Of a DNA stretch of 64,000 nt, positions 25,155 through 37,440 are shown one piece after another. Position 1 is the first letter of the stretch. Each line of letters starts with the position of its first letter. The position numbers and the translations under genes are program-made. The notes beneath the pieces are model-generated. The model made no database searches and was not told where the DNA came from. It saw only the letters and a program-made list of their open reading frames with translations. Source of the stretch: Annulohypoxylon bovei var. microspora (Eukaryota; Ascomycota; Sordariomycetes; Xylariales; Hypoxylaceae); the NCBI GenBank assembly GCA_022836615.1, contig MU405244.1, positions 1 through 64,000 of the forward strand, given 5' to 3'.

Positions 25155-28100
25155 ATGGCTAGCCAAGCCAGCGTAGCAAGCAGCCAACCTGACCCGCGAC
25201 AATTGAGACTCATCGCAGCTTCGGCTCAAGCTAACGAAGCTAGGGTTCGCGATATACTTGCTGAGGACCCTCCCTGGACTTCGAGCACCGACCATGACGC
25301 GCTTCGCCAATCTCTCCAGAAAGCTGCGGCGCGCGGCAAGCTCTCCATCGTTCATCTCCTACTCGACCACGGCGCCGAAGTAAACCCTAGAAAAGAAAAC
25401 GAACTGCCAGCCCTGGTAAAGGCAGCCGAGGGAGGACAAGCCGATATCGTGGCCGAATTGCTGAAGCGCGGTGCCGATCCGAACGCTCGCAATCGCAGCG
25501 GCCAGCCAGCCCTGTTCAGCGCGTGCTTGAAGGGGTTTAACAAGGTGGTTGAGACTTTACTTGGCGGACATGCGAACGTCGAGGCTCAAGACAAGGAAGG
25601 GCGGTCTCCCTTGCTATTCCTAGCTTCGGAGAAACCCGGGAGGGGGAAGTGGACGATCGAGACGCTGAAGCTACTCCTGAGCAACGGGGCTAACCTCGAA
25701 GTGAAAGATCAGATTGGGAGGACGCCGCTCTTGTGGGCTGCTACGAATGGAAATGTCGAGCTTGCTCGCGTCCTCCTGGAGAACCATGCGAGCGTCGATG
25801 CCACGAACAACCGCGGGCGAACTGCTTTACATCTCGCGGCCGAGAGCAGTCATAAGGAGCAGTCAGAAGAAATGGTAAAGCTTCTCCTTAGCTATGAAGC
25901 TGATCCCGGCGCCGTTAGCGACGGCGGTTGGACGCCTCTCCACAATGCTGCTCAGAGCGGCTACGCTCCCATCGTTGCGCTGCTGCTTGAGACTAATGCC
26001 AATGTAAACGCCGTGCTTTCGAACGGGATGACGCCCTTACATTGGGCTGCGTTTAATGGCTGCGAGGAAGTTGTGCAGCTTATACTGACTCGGCATGACG
26101 TTAATTTATCTATCAAGGATAGTTTCAATCGAACACCTATGATTTGCGCCGCCGAGAAGAATCACCCCGAGATCGTTCACTTGCTTTCACCCGCACGTGG
26201 CGCCGATCGCTTATCCCCGGTCGCGCAACAAGCTTGTCGGGCCTTCGAGGCTACTGTCGTCGATTTCGGTCAATTCGAGAAGAAACAGCTCGTCTCGAAG
26301 TATTCTGTGTACGACCTCCTGTACGGCTGGGATCACGAGAATGATAAGCCGAAGGTTCCTACCTTGACGAAGAACATCAAGTATAAACCGGATTTTCGGT
26401 GGATCCATCTGCCTGCAAATAATGTACAACATGATCAAGCCTTATTATTTTAATAGCAAGGACTAACACATCGTATAGATAGCATGGATTGAGGTATTTG
26501 AACACCTTTTGTTGTGTAGCGCTGTCGTTAGCTCACTATTGACTAGACCCTCCTTGCCAAATCCTTCATCGAGGCGGGACACCGGGACATCGAGGCCTTC
26601 AAGGCGCTGGAGAAATGTTTTGATCAGGAACATCAAGGGCAGCATGCGCATGCGCACTTTATGAGGACGTTTTCTAATCGTATCACTGCGCCTCGGGCTG
26701 GTCTCCAAGATAGAAGAGAGGATAAGTCATATTTAGCCCCGTTATCCGAGGAGCCGTCCGATGTTAGTACGGGATCAACACAAACCGGTAACGGTGGAGG
26801 GGATTCGTCCCCTAAGAAGCCAAATGACTATTTTGAGGATGACACGCCTACGAAGAGGAGGAGTAAGTCTGAGCAGATCGCCGAGAGACATCCTAAGAAG
26901 CATAAGCGAGCCAAAGGCCCTCCTGGCAACCCACCCTCGAGACAAGATAGCTTCGCAAGTAACTCGAGTGACAAATTCCAAGCTCCTCTCGCTTGGGAGA
27001 CTCCTAGGTTTGCGGCTTCTAGTGGGAAAATCGTATTATTTGTAAGTGCTACCTATATCATATGTGCATGAATGAAAGTGCCAAAAAACTGATTTGACGA
27101 GATGCCATTCCTACATTACGAGACAGACGAACGGAGGCGTAAGATGAGTAAAGCCATCAAAAACGCGTACGAGGACCGGCAGGTCTTGGACAACTCATCT
27201 CGGGATTCCCTCATCGTCAATGCGTACCTGAAAAGCGAGCCGCGTCTTCATCCACGTAGGACGCTCGACCAATTCTTCTACCACGGTATCGACACGTCGG
27301 CTAGAGATACGGATCAAGTCGTCTATCGGTATTGTAAGAGGCATAATAAAGAGCCCAAAGTGTTCATGGTCGATCAATTATGGCTTTGGGTCATCGGGAA
27401 AGATCTTATTATTACGTGCTTCCCGCAGCGTTGGGACCAGCCTAAACAAGACCCTTTAAATGTTCTAGACGGGATCATCGAGGAGACAAATGCTAAGACT
27501 AGGCCGCCGATCGACTCTGTGTGGTATGTATAATTCTCATCAAACTCCCCCTTCAGCGTCTAGAACAGTTACTAACATTGTCTATAGTATGTAAACCCCC
27601 CATCGCATTATTTCTTACTTTCCTATTTGAACCACCAATAGCTCTAGGGTATACATTGAGTACTAACGCGTTCTAGATGATCTCGCGATGCTAATAACAA
27701 GCCGATGTTCCGGCACGTTCGACCGGCACCGACTCGACAACCAAGATTTCCAATTCTTGGACATGTTCGAGAGCTCCATCGGGCTCGTCACGGACCGGGA
27801 AAGCCAACTCTTCAGCCGCTTCAACCAAGCCTCCGCCCAATCCGCCCAATGGCTCCAGTACCACCGTCGCCGACGTAGCCTGGGCGGGCGGGCTCGCCTC
27901 CCCTCCTTCGGGTCTTCAGACGACTACGACGGTAGGGGCATGGACCAGTTCCCGGACGCGCTGCTCGACATCGGCGTCGAGACGTCGCTGCTAACCGAGA
28001 TCAAGGACATCCGCGACGAGCTGGGCATCATCACGGGGCTGCTGGAGGGGCAGCTCGCCACGCTCGACGACTTCGAGGTCCAGGTCACAGAGGAATTGCG

Positions 28101-28956
28101 CGGCAACAGCGGGTCCGGGGACAACCGCCGCGTAATCGATACTGCGGTCGCGGAGATTCGGAAACGCTCCCGTGAGCAGCTGCGCGGGCTCGAGATCCGC
28201 AAAAAGGACATTGAGCGAATGGATCATCAGGCCGAGTCGCTGTACAGAAATCTGACGGACCTGCTAGACCTTAAGCAGAAGCATTCTAATGCGTTGGAGG
28301 CTAGGTTTGCCGGTGATCAGGCGGTGATCGCGGCGCAGCAGGGGCAGACTATTATGGTATTCACGATCGTGACGATTATCTTCCTGCCGATGAGCTTCAT
28401 CGCCGCGTTCTTCGCCATCAACTTACAGGAGTGGGAAGGCGGTGTCCTGACCATTGGATACGTGAGCAAGTACATGTTTGGCATTGGGTTGGGGGTCAGT
28501 GTGCCGCTCATCGCGATGGCGTTTACGATTACGGATATCTCAGATACAGCGAGAGGGTTCTTGGGGAGGTGTTTTGGTAAGAGGGGGAAGGGGGAGAAGG
28601 GGCTTGGACGAGAGCGAGAATATAAACGTAAAGGAGATAAGGGAGAGTTGGAAGAGGAGACGCTTGTCATACAGCCCAAGTCCTCGTTATCGTCTCACCG
28701 CGTCGGCAGAGACCAGCTGATGGACGGACTCTCACCACGCATACGCCCTAGGCACAGCCGCGAGCGCAGCACCGATTACTACGCCGCGGCACGGCTGTCG
28801 CCCACCTCATTCGGACAAAGGATCGCCGGCGGGCCGCGGAAGGTTAGCTTTGGGAGCGCGAACGCGGCCAGTTCGTGGGCGCGGCCGAGTGTGGACAGGA
28901 GTCGCGGGAGGAGATTAAGCGAAGACTTGGAGAAGGGAAAACGACATTACGCATGA
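25155..28956 (+). CDS. Ankyrin-repeat protein fused to a CorA-like transporter domain
   Basis: Exons are 25155-26423, 26479-26493 (a 15-base micro-exon encoding IAWIE), 26547-27041, 27102-27523 and about 27677-28956. Introns 26424-26478, 26494-26546 and 27042-27101 are all phase 0. The product, about 1,160 residues, starts with roughly nine ankyrin repeats (residues about 50-350; GRTPLLWAA, GWTPLHNAA, GMTPLHWAA), continues through a charged linker (PTKRRSKSEQIAERHPKKHKRAK) and ends in a CorA-like region with a long helical stretch and two membrane segments near 28350-28550 (TIVTIIFLPMSFIAAFFAIN, then IGLGVSVPLIAMAFTIT). The canonical CorA GMN signature is absent, so Mg2+ transport cannot be assumed. 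The last junction is unresolved: family conservation suggests SV-YDLAMLITSRC, but no canonical GT-AG pair between 27520 and 27690 gives the right phase. It may use a cryptic site (AACAAG, 27699-27704) or carry a one-base indel. Confidence 0.8.
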
Positions 28957-29237
28957 GTACGGATGATCTACTAAGGTTATGATTACTGCATCTTTGGTTG
29001 AGAAGAGGACTATGGAAAAGTTGGAAAAGTTGGAAAAGTTTACATACATAGGTACCTAGGTAGGTATATATATACCCGAGCATTATGTTAGCTCATATCA
29101 ATCGATTCTTCCGCCATTTCAAGGGTGTTTGATATCACATAAATATCGCGATGACAAAAATTACGACAGTAGTGCGCGGAGCATAAAATAGAAAAGACTA
29201 AAAGAGTAGAAGAATCACTTGACAACAAAAAATTAGT
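28957..29237. other. 3' flank with a 10-bp tandem repeat
   Basis: Just after the ankyrin-CorA stop, about 29010-29040, the unit GGAAAAGTT is tandemly repeated three times, followed by TACCTAGGTAGGTATATATA. The region is otherwise featureless up to the tRNA terminator. Confidence 0.5.
29227..29232 (-). terminator. Pol III oligo-T terminator of tRNA-Gly
   Basis: On the transcribed (minus) strand a run of six T follows the tRNA 3' end within about ten bases (CTAATTTTTTG), the usual RNA polymerase III stop signal. Confidence 0.75.
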
Positions 29238-29308
29238 TGCATTAGCCGCGAATCGAACGCGGGGCCCATCGATGGCAACGATGGATTTTACCACTAAACC
29301 ACTAATGC
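29238..29308 (-). tRNA. tRNA-Gly (anticodon GCC)
   Basis: Read on the minus strand from 29308, the sequence folds as a standard intronless tRNA. The acceptor GCATTAG pairs with CTAATGC, followed by discriminator A. The D arm is GGTTTAGTGGTAAAAT, the anticodon stem CATCG/CGATG closes the loop TTGCCAT (anticodon GCC), and the T arm is CGCG-TTCGATT-CGCG. It decodes GGC and GGU glycine codons. The internal A and B box sequences are intact, so the gene should be transcribed by RNA polymerase III. Confidence 0.95.
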
Positions 29309-29535
29309 TGACTGTTGCGATTGCATGTTGCTTGGTTAGATGGGGTCGCTCTGACAATATATATCATTACACCTTTTCGCGAAACCAGTCCCACAAAAGT
29401 AGGCAAACTCCAAATAACGCCTTTTTACGTAATACGGACATCTATTTCCAACAAGTCAAATGCAACAATGTACGGGATATCTACATCAATCCCCCACGTA
29501 ACCTTGGAAGCTTGGAACGCTGGAACAGTGACTCA

Positions 29536-30632
29536 ATGATGATAGACAGCCCCGAAATCTCGGCCATGGATTCTCCAATGCCTCCGGCCCCACCGACACC
29601 GCCTCTGTCTTCGTACTCGCCAATCTCAACGTACGTGAAGCCGCAACCCCGGCCGCCCAAATCGCCGGCACACTCAGCGCAAATCCGCGTGCAGAACCGG
29701 CGGCGAGAGTATCTAGAGCGGAATCTGAAGTACTTTGATTCTCTCGAGCATGAACTTGCTGGTATGATCTAATCTGATTCGATTTGGTTTAATTCGATTG
29801 GTCCGCTTTTAGACATGAGTCCATTCGGATAGTCCCATCCCCATCCTCTTCGTTGATTTTCCCGTTGCCCAGTTCAACATATCGCCCCCCTCCCCCCTCA
29901 AACCCCTGACCCGAAGGCGGAAAATGCAAATACACGGATTTAAGACCTCCTAAATCACGCAAACTTTTAATTCTCTTTTATTTCATCCTACTTATTACTT
30001 CTTTATCGCTAATCTTCCAGTCAGACCCACTACTCTATGATGCCCTAATACGGCGTTTCCAATCCCCCGCCGAGCGCGAGGAGGAAGGACGCACGAAGGG
30101 GTATTCACGGGTTCTAGAAGTAGACCTAATTCGCGGCGAGGCCAAGATCGCGCAACTCACTTCCGCCACCTTTGCCGCTAACATCACCACCGCTCCCACT
30201 CCTCAAGATCCTGCCTCAGGATCATCAACAGGAGAATCCTGGATCCCAAAGCCGGCGGCGGAGGACGCCGATGCATATATCAGGGAGTACGCGAACGGGA
30301 CAGACGGTCTTGGTGACGATAGCAATGGCAATGTCAATGGCGGAACTGCCGAGGCGAGTATCAAGGGCTTACCCCGCGCGCCTGAGACTAAGGAAGAGGG
30401 GCGCGAGCGGTGGACCGACTTTTTACGGCGGCGGTTCGTGTTAGGGCGCGATGATGACTTTGATTATCAGATCGCGGATGAGAATGACGATCTTGATGTG
30501 ATAGAGCGACGCGAGCAGGAGGATGCCTGGTTTGATGACGAGGATCCTGGTTGGGCTAGCGATCCTGTTGAAGACCAAGGAGGTGGCGATGGGAAGACAC
30601 TCGAGGGGGAAACAGGGATCCAGGATTTCTAA
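29536..30632 (+). CDS. CCDC97-like (DUF2052) coiled-coil protein
   Basis: Exons are 29536-29761 and 30025-30632. The 263-base intron uses the second of two acceptors (CAGTCAG), which gives HELA-DPLLYDALIRRF in frame; the product is 277 residues. The N-terminus is proline-rich (PMPPAPPTPP), followed by a basic helical segment (RRREYLERNLKYFDSLEHEL). The C-terminal block RRRFVLGRDDDFDYQ...ERREQEDAWFDDEDP is the signature of the CCDC97 C-terminal domain, which in animals belongs to a protein associated with the SF3B spliceosome module. A nuclear, splicing-linked role is an inference from that family. The acidic tail is typical. The start is set at the first of two adjacent ATGs; an in-frame extension to 29272 would overlap the tRNA and is unlikely. 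Confidence 0.8.
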
Positions 30633-31686
30633 ATGGTTGTTGGGTCTTGCCGTGTATATTACGAGTGAGTAGTAACTGCCGCGAAGACATTTAGCAATGA
30701 AGGTATGTCTATTTCAACTGCCTGCTCTATTAGACCGCCCCAGAGCACTTTCCTTAAAATACAGGCTACACATATGTGGCATAGGAGTATCCTCTCCTTT
30801 TAAGTTCCTCTAGCTATTCCATTTAACTTTCTGTGTCACAGTCGTGCCAAGTATGATAACATCATCAGACCATACAATGATGATGTTATGCAATTGCGCA
30901 AGTTTTCTAGTTTCACGAACGTCATTCTTCCCCTACACACCTTCCCTACGAGAAATTCCCAGCCTGTCTACGAAAGGTATAAATACCCCCAACTTCTCTC
31001 ATATTCTAACGTTTCTTTCTCTCTTCCTCACAGCGCTCGGGCAGAGTGACCCGGTATCCTCGAGGGCTCATGAATCCTCGAGGATGGGCTCAGCATTTGC
31101 CATTTCGAGGGCACTGTCGAGCTTCAGTCACGGGGCGGGACTGGCCGGCCAATTTTTTGTAACCTTCATACCTTCGCTTTTCGTCATGCTCTGTGGCATT
31201 CAATGCATGGACATGAGGAAGAGGCTCACACTTCGATGCTGATTCATACCGAGTTATACTTCCGTTGACTAGATATCAATCCACATTCTATGCAGCTTGC
31301 CGGCGATGTCAATCCATATCTAGCAATGATTGATTAGCCTTGCCTGAATAATCCCGCAACCTCATAATAAATCTCAGAAAGCGAAAAGTGATTGACTACC
31401 TAGGCATTTCACTTGACCGCTCTCTACATACGTATCAAATGAAAACTTTTAGTCCTACTTAAATTACTCGAAGCCGGGGACTCAAGTATGCCTTTCGAAA
31501 AGCTCTTTAAGCAGACCCCACTCTTTCAGTTCTCCGTAATAGGGGGTTAAACGGATAAAATGAAACCCGACGCTACAGCTTCACTTCCATTATCATCAGC
31601 TATACAGTGTTCCTTTTTAGGCTTCGTAAGTGCCCGTAAATATCATTTCCGAATGCTCATTCAGCAATTTTCTCTTGTTAACGCCC
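30633..31686. other. Intergenic region between CCDC97-like and ferroportin-like genes
   Basis: This lies between two convergent genes and holds their 3' ends. A 132-codon plus-strand frame (30844-31242) is present but has low-complexity S/F/L content, no domain and no splice context, so it is not called. Around 31,066-31,090 there is a small imperfect palindrome (CCTCGAGGGCTCATGAATCC then TCGAGGATGGG). Nothing else is seen. Confidence 0.5.
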
Positions 31687-33411
31687 TCAGATTTCTCCAT
31701 CAGATAGGATGCGTCGAAGACCCCTTTCAACGTTTCTGTCTCTGTCCTCCCTGCTCATACACAGGCCTGCGATTTTCTCGAAATGGATGAGATGGCCTCT
31801 CTTTATGTACACGTAGACCGTGTATAATAAACTTGCAGTTGTGACGGCCGTAACTGATATCAAGGAAGGCCACTTGAACTGGGATGGCTGGAAAAATACA
31901 ATCGTAGAGCCGTAAGCCATGAGTTCGAAAAGACTCTGCCAGGCTGCTTCTACTGACGAGAATGCGCCGCGATTTTCGGCCTCGACTTCCTGTTCATGTG
32001 TGTGTGAGAAAGGCATTCTTACTTCACCGGGGATAGGGATAGGGTACTTACCTCTTGCACGATAATCTGTGTGCAAAGATCAAATCCTCGAAGGCCAAGA
32101 CGACTGAGGATTATCCCCCCGACAAGACCACTAGCGGAGATGGTCGGATTGCTCGCATCGAACGCCCAGAATACTGCTAAACCAGTAATGAGCATGCTGA
32201 CCTGCATAGTACTATGCCATAAACCGGCCCTCACTGGGCCGATATGGCTGATGAGCCACGGGGCTACCCAGGTAGCTAGTACTTCAAACGCGACGCTGAT
32301 GGTCCGCGTAAAACCAATCTGTGAGCTGGTGTAGCCCGTCGAAAGTAGGTAGGTTACCATTTGCCCGGAAAAGCTTAGAACTGTGAGGTAGAGCAGAGCA
32401 CATGCAAACGAAGGTAAGAATGCCGCATGGCGGAAATATAACGTGAATTCCGTTTTGGATCGGTTTAGAGTTGCGAGAACTCTCATCCAAATACTCGGAC
32501 GCCCCTCATTGGAATCAAGTGAGAGATTGGTGTCATGGCCCTGAACTCGCTTCTTCGGTTCCTGCAGGGCTGGTACTTCGTGATAAACACGGGCAATAGC
32601 GTAGTATTCTATAGTGACAGATGCGATATTCATCGCGAAATTGACAATGATAGCTAATTTAGTCGAGAAGCCATCGATGAGAGCGATGAATAAGGGGCCG
32701 AGAAGCTTGCAAAGCAGATCGATGCGCCTCATCTGCGCATTTAGAGAGCTAAGAGTCACTTGATCTTCCCCGGCAACAACGACGACCTAACATGAGATTG
32801 AGCAAGAATTCGTAACAAATGGCCGCCGGAAGTCACTTACCCAATCTTTCTCTACGGAAACGGAATTCATGATAGAGCAAAGCTTCTCAATACAAGCTAG
32901 AAAAGACAGTAGCACTAGCATGCCCGCTTTAATCTTGCCATCAAGCTCTTCGCGAAGAGCCATGATGTAAAACACGACGCAAGACGTCGCGACTACTAAT
33001 CTTTGGGAGACTAAGATTTTCAAGGGGCGGTCAGTAAACTACACAATATGGCTCAGAATGTCATAATAACATACCGATAGACACACGGACAACCTTAAGA
33101 CGATTTCCCGAGTCAATATACTGGCCGACTGTGGTGGCAAAGAGAATGGCAGATAGAGCGCGTGCTAAAGCATATATGGACATGGGGAGTAGCGTTCCTG
33201 GATAGATCGTGGCCAAGTAGATTACAGCTCCGAATTCGAATACGCGCGAATTCCATGTAGAGAGAAAGTGAGATACGTAAAGCCTAGAGGAAATTCGACG
33301 AGGCACATTATGTTCCGGTGTGTCGGCATCTTGTCTTCCTTCATCGTGACCAAGAAGAGGCGCCTCTTCGTCAGTCACGGGTCTCTCGTCGGGTTGTTGA
33401 TCGCCAGCCAT
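31687..33411 (-). CDS. Ferroportin-like iron exporter (SLC40 family)
   Basis: There are four exons on the minus strand: 33075-33411, 32841-33010, 32052-32786 and 31687-31989. All introns have GTAAGT or GTATGT donors and keep frame, giving 514 residues. The N-terminus (about residues 40-115) reads RLYVSHFLSTWNSRVFEFG with GQYIDSGNRLKVVRVSI after two membrane segments, a close match to the conserved N-terminal ferroportin region. Further blocks are NAQMRRIDLLCKLLGPLFIA, SGQMVTYLLSTGYTSSQIG and LSRLGLRGFDLCTQIIVQE. About ten or more hydrophobic segments are present. Ferroportins export Fe(II) across the plasma or an internal membrane; the membrane in this fungus is unknown. The charged N-terminal tail (TDEEAPLLGHD) contains an acidic dileucine-type motif (EEAPLL) compatible with vacuolar or endosomal sorting, which is an inference. 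Confidence 0.9.
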
Positions 33412-34587
33412 CTTATTAGATTAGTTCAAAGAAGACGTGTGTATGTTGTCAAGATACCGTGTATATGAGACCGGTTATCTAGTGAGGCTCTGTACATATA
33501 TCTAAATATATATAGTACACTGGTTCGTATTAGATTCATAGACAGGGGATGTAACGATTGTCACATTCGCCGGCTGCTCAGAAAGACCATACTTATCATT
33601 GGAGCCTTTATTATTCCTATAAGTATCATCTCATCGACTGGTCTATATATTCCGCGGAGACCGATGACCGGCATCAGAGTTAAAACGATATTAGAGATAA
33701 GTAGTCCCGTGAAAGATATCGCGGTGTGTCCTTGTGAAGATCCCGTTACGACGTTACGGACCCGCCCGGCTAGTTAGGATCCGGGTCAGGCCATGGCTCT
33801 TAACATCACGTCATGAGCTTGAATCCGTTCCGATAGTTCTAGGTAGACCGACAATTGCTTTATCTGATCCTGACAGGTCTCAAATTCACAGACTCAACAA
33901 GAACTCCTTCGACGCTTGAAATGTAGCAGATGTTGTATGCGTTAGCGTTAACTCTAACATAACGAATACATCTGCTACGATATACCAGACGGTCTGTTCG
34001 TGATGCCGATCTCACCAGGTCATTGCTTGGCTTGTAGGAGGGGTTCCGGTGCGGCAGGAGTAGAAGTGCAACCTTAAGGTGATCAAGGATAGCGAACTCA
34101 AGATCCTTTTAATTACCTACCTCCATATAAATATTCATGAAGAAAAAGAGTGACAGCAATAGGTACTACTAGGTAGAAGAATATGTAGGTAGTTAGGTAA
34201 GTAGGAGAGATTACATAAACTGTGTACAGTATGAGAAAAATAGATATACAGTGTAAAAGCTAGTTTTTACGTAAGAGAGATCGGCGTCTTAGTTCGGCAG
34301 TAGGTTCCCGCCTAACTAACCTTAGAAGCCGCCCTACTTGCAGGTGTTCAGCCCTCCCGCCTTGTCAGTTACATCTTCCGATCTTCCCTCCTTACATCCA
34401 TTCGACATTCACCATTCTACGAGATACATGAGATCTTACACATTTGTGCTTCGACATTACTCCTTTCATTCTCGGGACTCACACCTGACCACATTTACCC
34501 CGCTACGATTAAATCCTTGAATCAATCGAAATATCTTGAATCCGACCGCCAATTGACGGATAGATAGCTAGAGTAATTTCCGCGACC
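33412..34587. promoter_or_regulatory. Divergent promoter region between ferroportin-like and EAF genes
   Basis: The two flanking genes point away from each other, so this 1.2 kb holds both promoters. TATA-like runs (CTAAATATATATAGTACAC) lie at about 33,503-33,521, upstream of the ferroportin-like gene, and C/T-rich leader sequence at about 34,340-34,500 precedes the EAF start. I cannot point to specific factor sites. GATA core words occur (for example AGATAA at about 33,694), of interest for an iron gene, but such short words are common by chance. Confidence 0.45.
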
Positions 34588-35712
34588 ATGACGTCCCTCG
34601 CGGCGGGGATAGTCGATCCCACGAAAGCCGGCAAATATCCTATCGTTCTGAGCGATGCTTTACTTGGCAAAGATCCGAAGGAGGTTTTTACCGGTGTGAG
34701 GTGTAAGTCACATATTCATTATATTGCCTCTTATCACCTTTCTACCAAGTAGCTTGTAGACGTAGCTAATAGACAACTCATCGTAGATAACCATAAGCCG
34801 TCCTTGTCATCGTCCACAGCACCCACCCAAGCACGAATAAAACAGGCTCCCTCTTCATCCAAGAAAAGCACTCCTGCATATGACCTCTCCTTCCAGGACG
34901 ACGGCGGTCGTTACCAGTACAAAGGAACTCGGGGTGTCGAAGATAGCCAATATGTGCTAATCTTCGATCCTGCACGCGAGGTGTTTGTTCTTCATAAGGT
35001 AGACTCAATGTTCAACATGAACCTAGTGCAGACGCCATCCAACGATGCCGCGAGTCTGCGAGAAGAATTCCCCCAACTCGAGAGCCACAGCAACAGTAGC
35101 AGCGCTAAAGCCGCGGGCCCGACAAGCGGCGGTAAAAAGTCCGCGAAAGCAAACAACGAAGAGAAGAAGACGGCATCCAAACCGCGAAAACCAGCACCGA
35201 AGGCGAAAGCAGAGGAGAAGCCGGTTTTAGCCATGCCCGAGAAGAAACCGCCTCCGAAACCTACAACTACTACTAAGCCCGCCAAAGCTTCGGCAGATGA
35301 GGAAGAGGAGAGCTCAGACGATGACCTCGGCCTCACTATCGAGAACCCAGGTGGCCAGGCGCGAGACACAAAACGAGATTTCTCCCCTAACATATTTGGA
35401 CTTCGTCGGTTTTCCGAGATCGAGGAAGATGCTGATGGCGAGGATGACGACGAAGACAACTTCGAGCATTTCAAGTTACCTAGTCCGATTAACCGCCAGC
35501 TACAGGAGAGTAGTGCCTTTCAGCAGTCCACACAAGTCAACGGAGATGACGAAGAAGAAGATGATGACGAGGAAATGGAAGATGTGGGGCATCACTCGGT
35601 TGAAGCTGACGAGACCGCTTTGGATGATGAAATGGATCTTGAAGCTGCGTTGATGGCCGAACTAGGTGAGGTTGACAATGCACAGGAGAGCGATGTTAGC
35701 GAAGAGGAGTAA
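34588..35712 (+). CDS. EAF-family RNA polymerase II elongation factor
   Basis: Exons are 34588-34702 and 34787-35712 (GTAAGT...CGTAG intron, phase 1), giving 346 residues. The N-terminal 120 residues match the ELL-associated factor domain: AGKYPIVLSDALLGKDPKE, YNHKPSL, YQYKGTRGVEDSQYVLIFDP and FVLHKVDSMFNMNLV. EAF proteins partner ELL to stimulate transcription elongation in the nucleus. The middle is lysine/proline-rich and the C-terminus is strongly acidic (runs of E and D), the usual EAF transactivation-type tail. The short first exon is needed to complete the domain, which fixes the start. No neighbour is functionally related. Confidence 0.88.
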
Positions 35713-36277
35713 CCACGAAACATACCATTGTCGTTCATTTAGACCTAGCTTACTTAAAGCGGCGTTTTGTCTAACTTCGGAGGGATTTCATAAACACGGC
35801 GTTCGGTGCCCTGGATACCATACTGTGCATTTATGGCTTGATGAAATAGGAATAGGGCACACACATGACGGGCAAAACTAAGGAAAAACGGAGAGTTTTA
35901 TTAGATTTCTTTCATTGAATGAATTGGTATTCAAACCTGAGATACCTACCTAGATAGTAGGTACTCTACAGTTACTTATAGGGTAATCTTAGATACCCGA
36001 GAAAACGTATGTCTTCGTTTCATATAGCCTAGACAGAAGGATACTCTAAATGATACTCTAAATAGATATTCTCGAGAATCTATATTTTGTGACCGAGACA
36101 TTATAATAGTAGTGATGTTCAATAGGGTGTATATACCTTTAGGTAAATATTCAACTTGATCACGAGACGACTTGTATATTCCGTCGCTAAGGCCATCGTT
36201 TCCGTTGATATGATTTATTTATTTATTTTTATCTTATCTACAAATCCTACATGTCGCCATCCCTCTCCTCTCCTCTC
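35713..36277. other. Convergent intergenic region
   Basis: This holds the 3' ends of the EAF gene (plus) and the secreted hydrolase-like gene (minus). It is A/T-leaning with TACCTACCTAGATAGTAGGTA-type words at about 35,943-35,962. No gene is seen. Confidence 0.5.
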
Positions 36278-37440
36278 TTACGAAGCACCCGAGAACTTCA
36301 GATTCTCATTCCCAGGCACCGGGTTCAGCACGTCGACGTCGGTGCCGGCCAGGATCCCGTTGCCGCCCTGCACGACGGCGGAGAAGGAGTCGGCCATCAG
36401 CTGGACGCCGCTGACGAAGTCCTTCTCGTCGAACTCGCAGTGGCCGCCGTTGGGCGAGTTGTCGACGGTCTGCAGCGCGCCGACGGCGGCCGCGTCCAGC
36501 CCCTGGCCCGTCGCGATCTGCTCGTACGCCTGGATCGCCTCGGGGATCGCGGGCTGCAGCAGCGCCAGCTCCTGCTGCGTGCTCTGGAAGTGCACGCGCG
36601 TGGCGGCCAGCGCGGCCGCGTTCGCCGCCGACACGTCGACCTGGGGCGTGAGCCCGCCGCAGTTCAGGAGCACCTGCGAGGTCTGGCCCGCGGACGCGAA
36701 CTGCGCCATGTGCCCCGGCATCAGGAACCCGGACAGCAGCAGCGAGCCGCCGGACACCCCCGTGAAGCTGACCTTGGCGGCGTCGAAGGCGAGGACCTGC
36801 GGCACGACGCCCGCGATCAGGTCCGCGACCGCCTGCGAGTGCGCGACGCCGTCGGTCCGGTCGAGGCCCGAGCCGCCGCCCCAGAAGAGGTTCGGGTCCG
36901 GGGCGAGGACGGCGACGCCCACGAGCCCGTCCTGCACCGCCTGGTTCGGGAAGTCGAAGAACGACTGCCCGCCGTCGCCGTGCAGGAGCACGTTGAGGCC
37001 GAGGGTCCCCGTCGCGTTGGCGGCTTGCGCGCCGCCGGTCACGCCGGAGGCTGCGGTGAATTGGTCGGCTGGGGCGGACACTTTGAAGCGTAGGGGGAGG
37101 CCGCTAGGGGGGTGTTAGCTTGGGGTGTTTTTTGGTAGGGTTCTAGTAATTGTGTGGGTCTGTTGTTTTTACAGATGCATTATATCTTTTAATGGAGATT
37201 ATGGTTTTTGGTGGGTAAAAGAGACAGCACATACTTCACCATAACCGTGGTATCCAGAATGCTGCTCCCATCCGTGGCAGTCGATATGCCTTGCGGTATC
37301 TGCTGGGCTTGCTGGAAGGCGGTCGTAGCCTGCTGCTGGCCCCCCTTCTTCTTGCTAGCCTTATTTCTGTTCTGCGGCGCCGCCTCGACGGCGGACAGCA
37401 GGCCGAGGGCTAGCAGCGACAACGAGCGGACGGTCAACAT
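36278..37440 (-). CDS. Secreted alpha/beta-hydrolase-like protein
   Basis: Exons on the minus strand are 37235-37440 and 36278-37103 (GTATGT donor, CCCTAG acceptor), giving 343 residues. Residues 1-20 are a clear signal peptide (MLTVRSLSLLALGLLSAVEA) ahead of a basic, Q-rich linker. The mature part has an esterase-like layout: a HGDGGQS oxyanion-type loop, a GVSGG nucleophile elbow (GxSxG, Ser at about 36762-36764) and a late GGHCEFDE segment that could supply the catalytic His. This fits an alpha/beta hydrolase distantly like PHB depolymerases or feruloyl esterases; the substrate is unknown. Exon 2 is very GC-rich with strong C/G third positions, unlike the neighbouring genes, and creates long spurious frames on the opposite strand. 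Confidence 0.75.

Noticed and set aside
30844..31242. 132-codon plus-strand frame
   Set aside because: Low-complexity S/F/L content, no domain, and located between two convergent 3' ends.
36156..37118. Long plus-strand frames (320 and 280 codons)
   Set aside because: They are antisense shadows of the very GC-rich hydrolase-like exon on the minus strand, which has a signal peptide and a GxSxG elbow.
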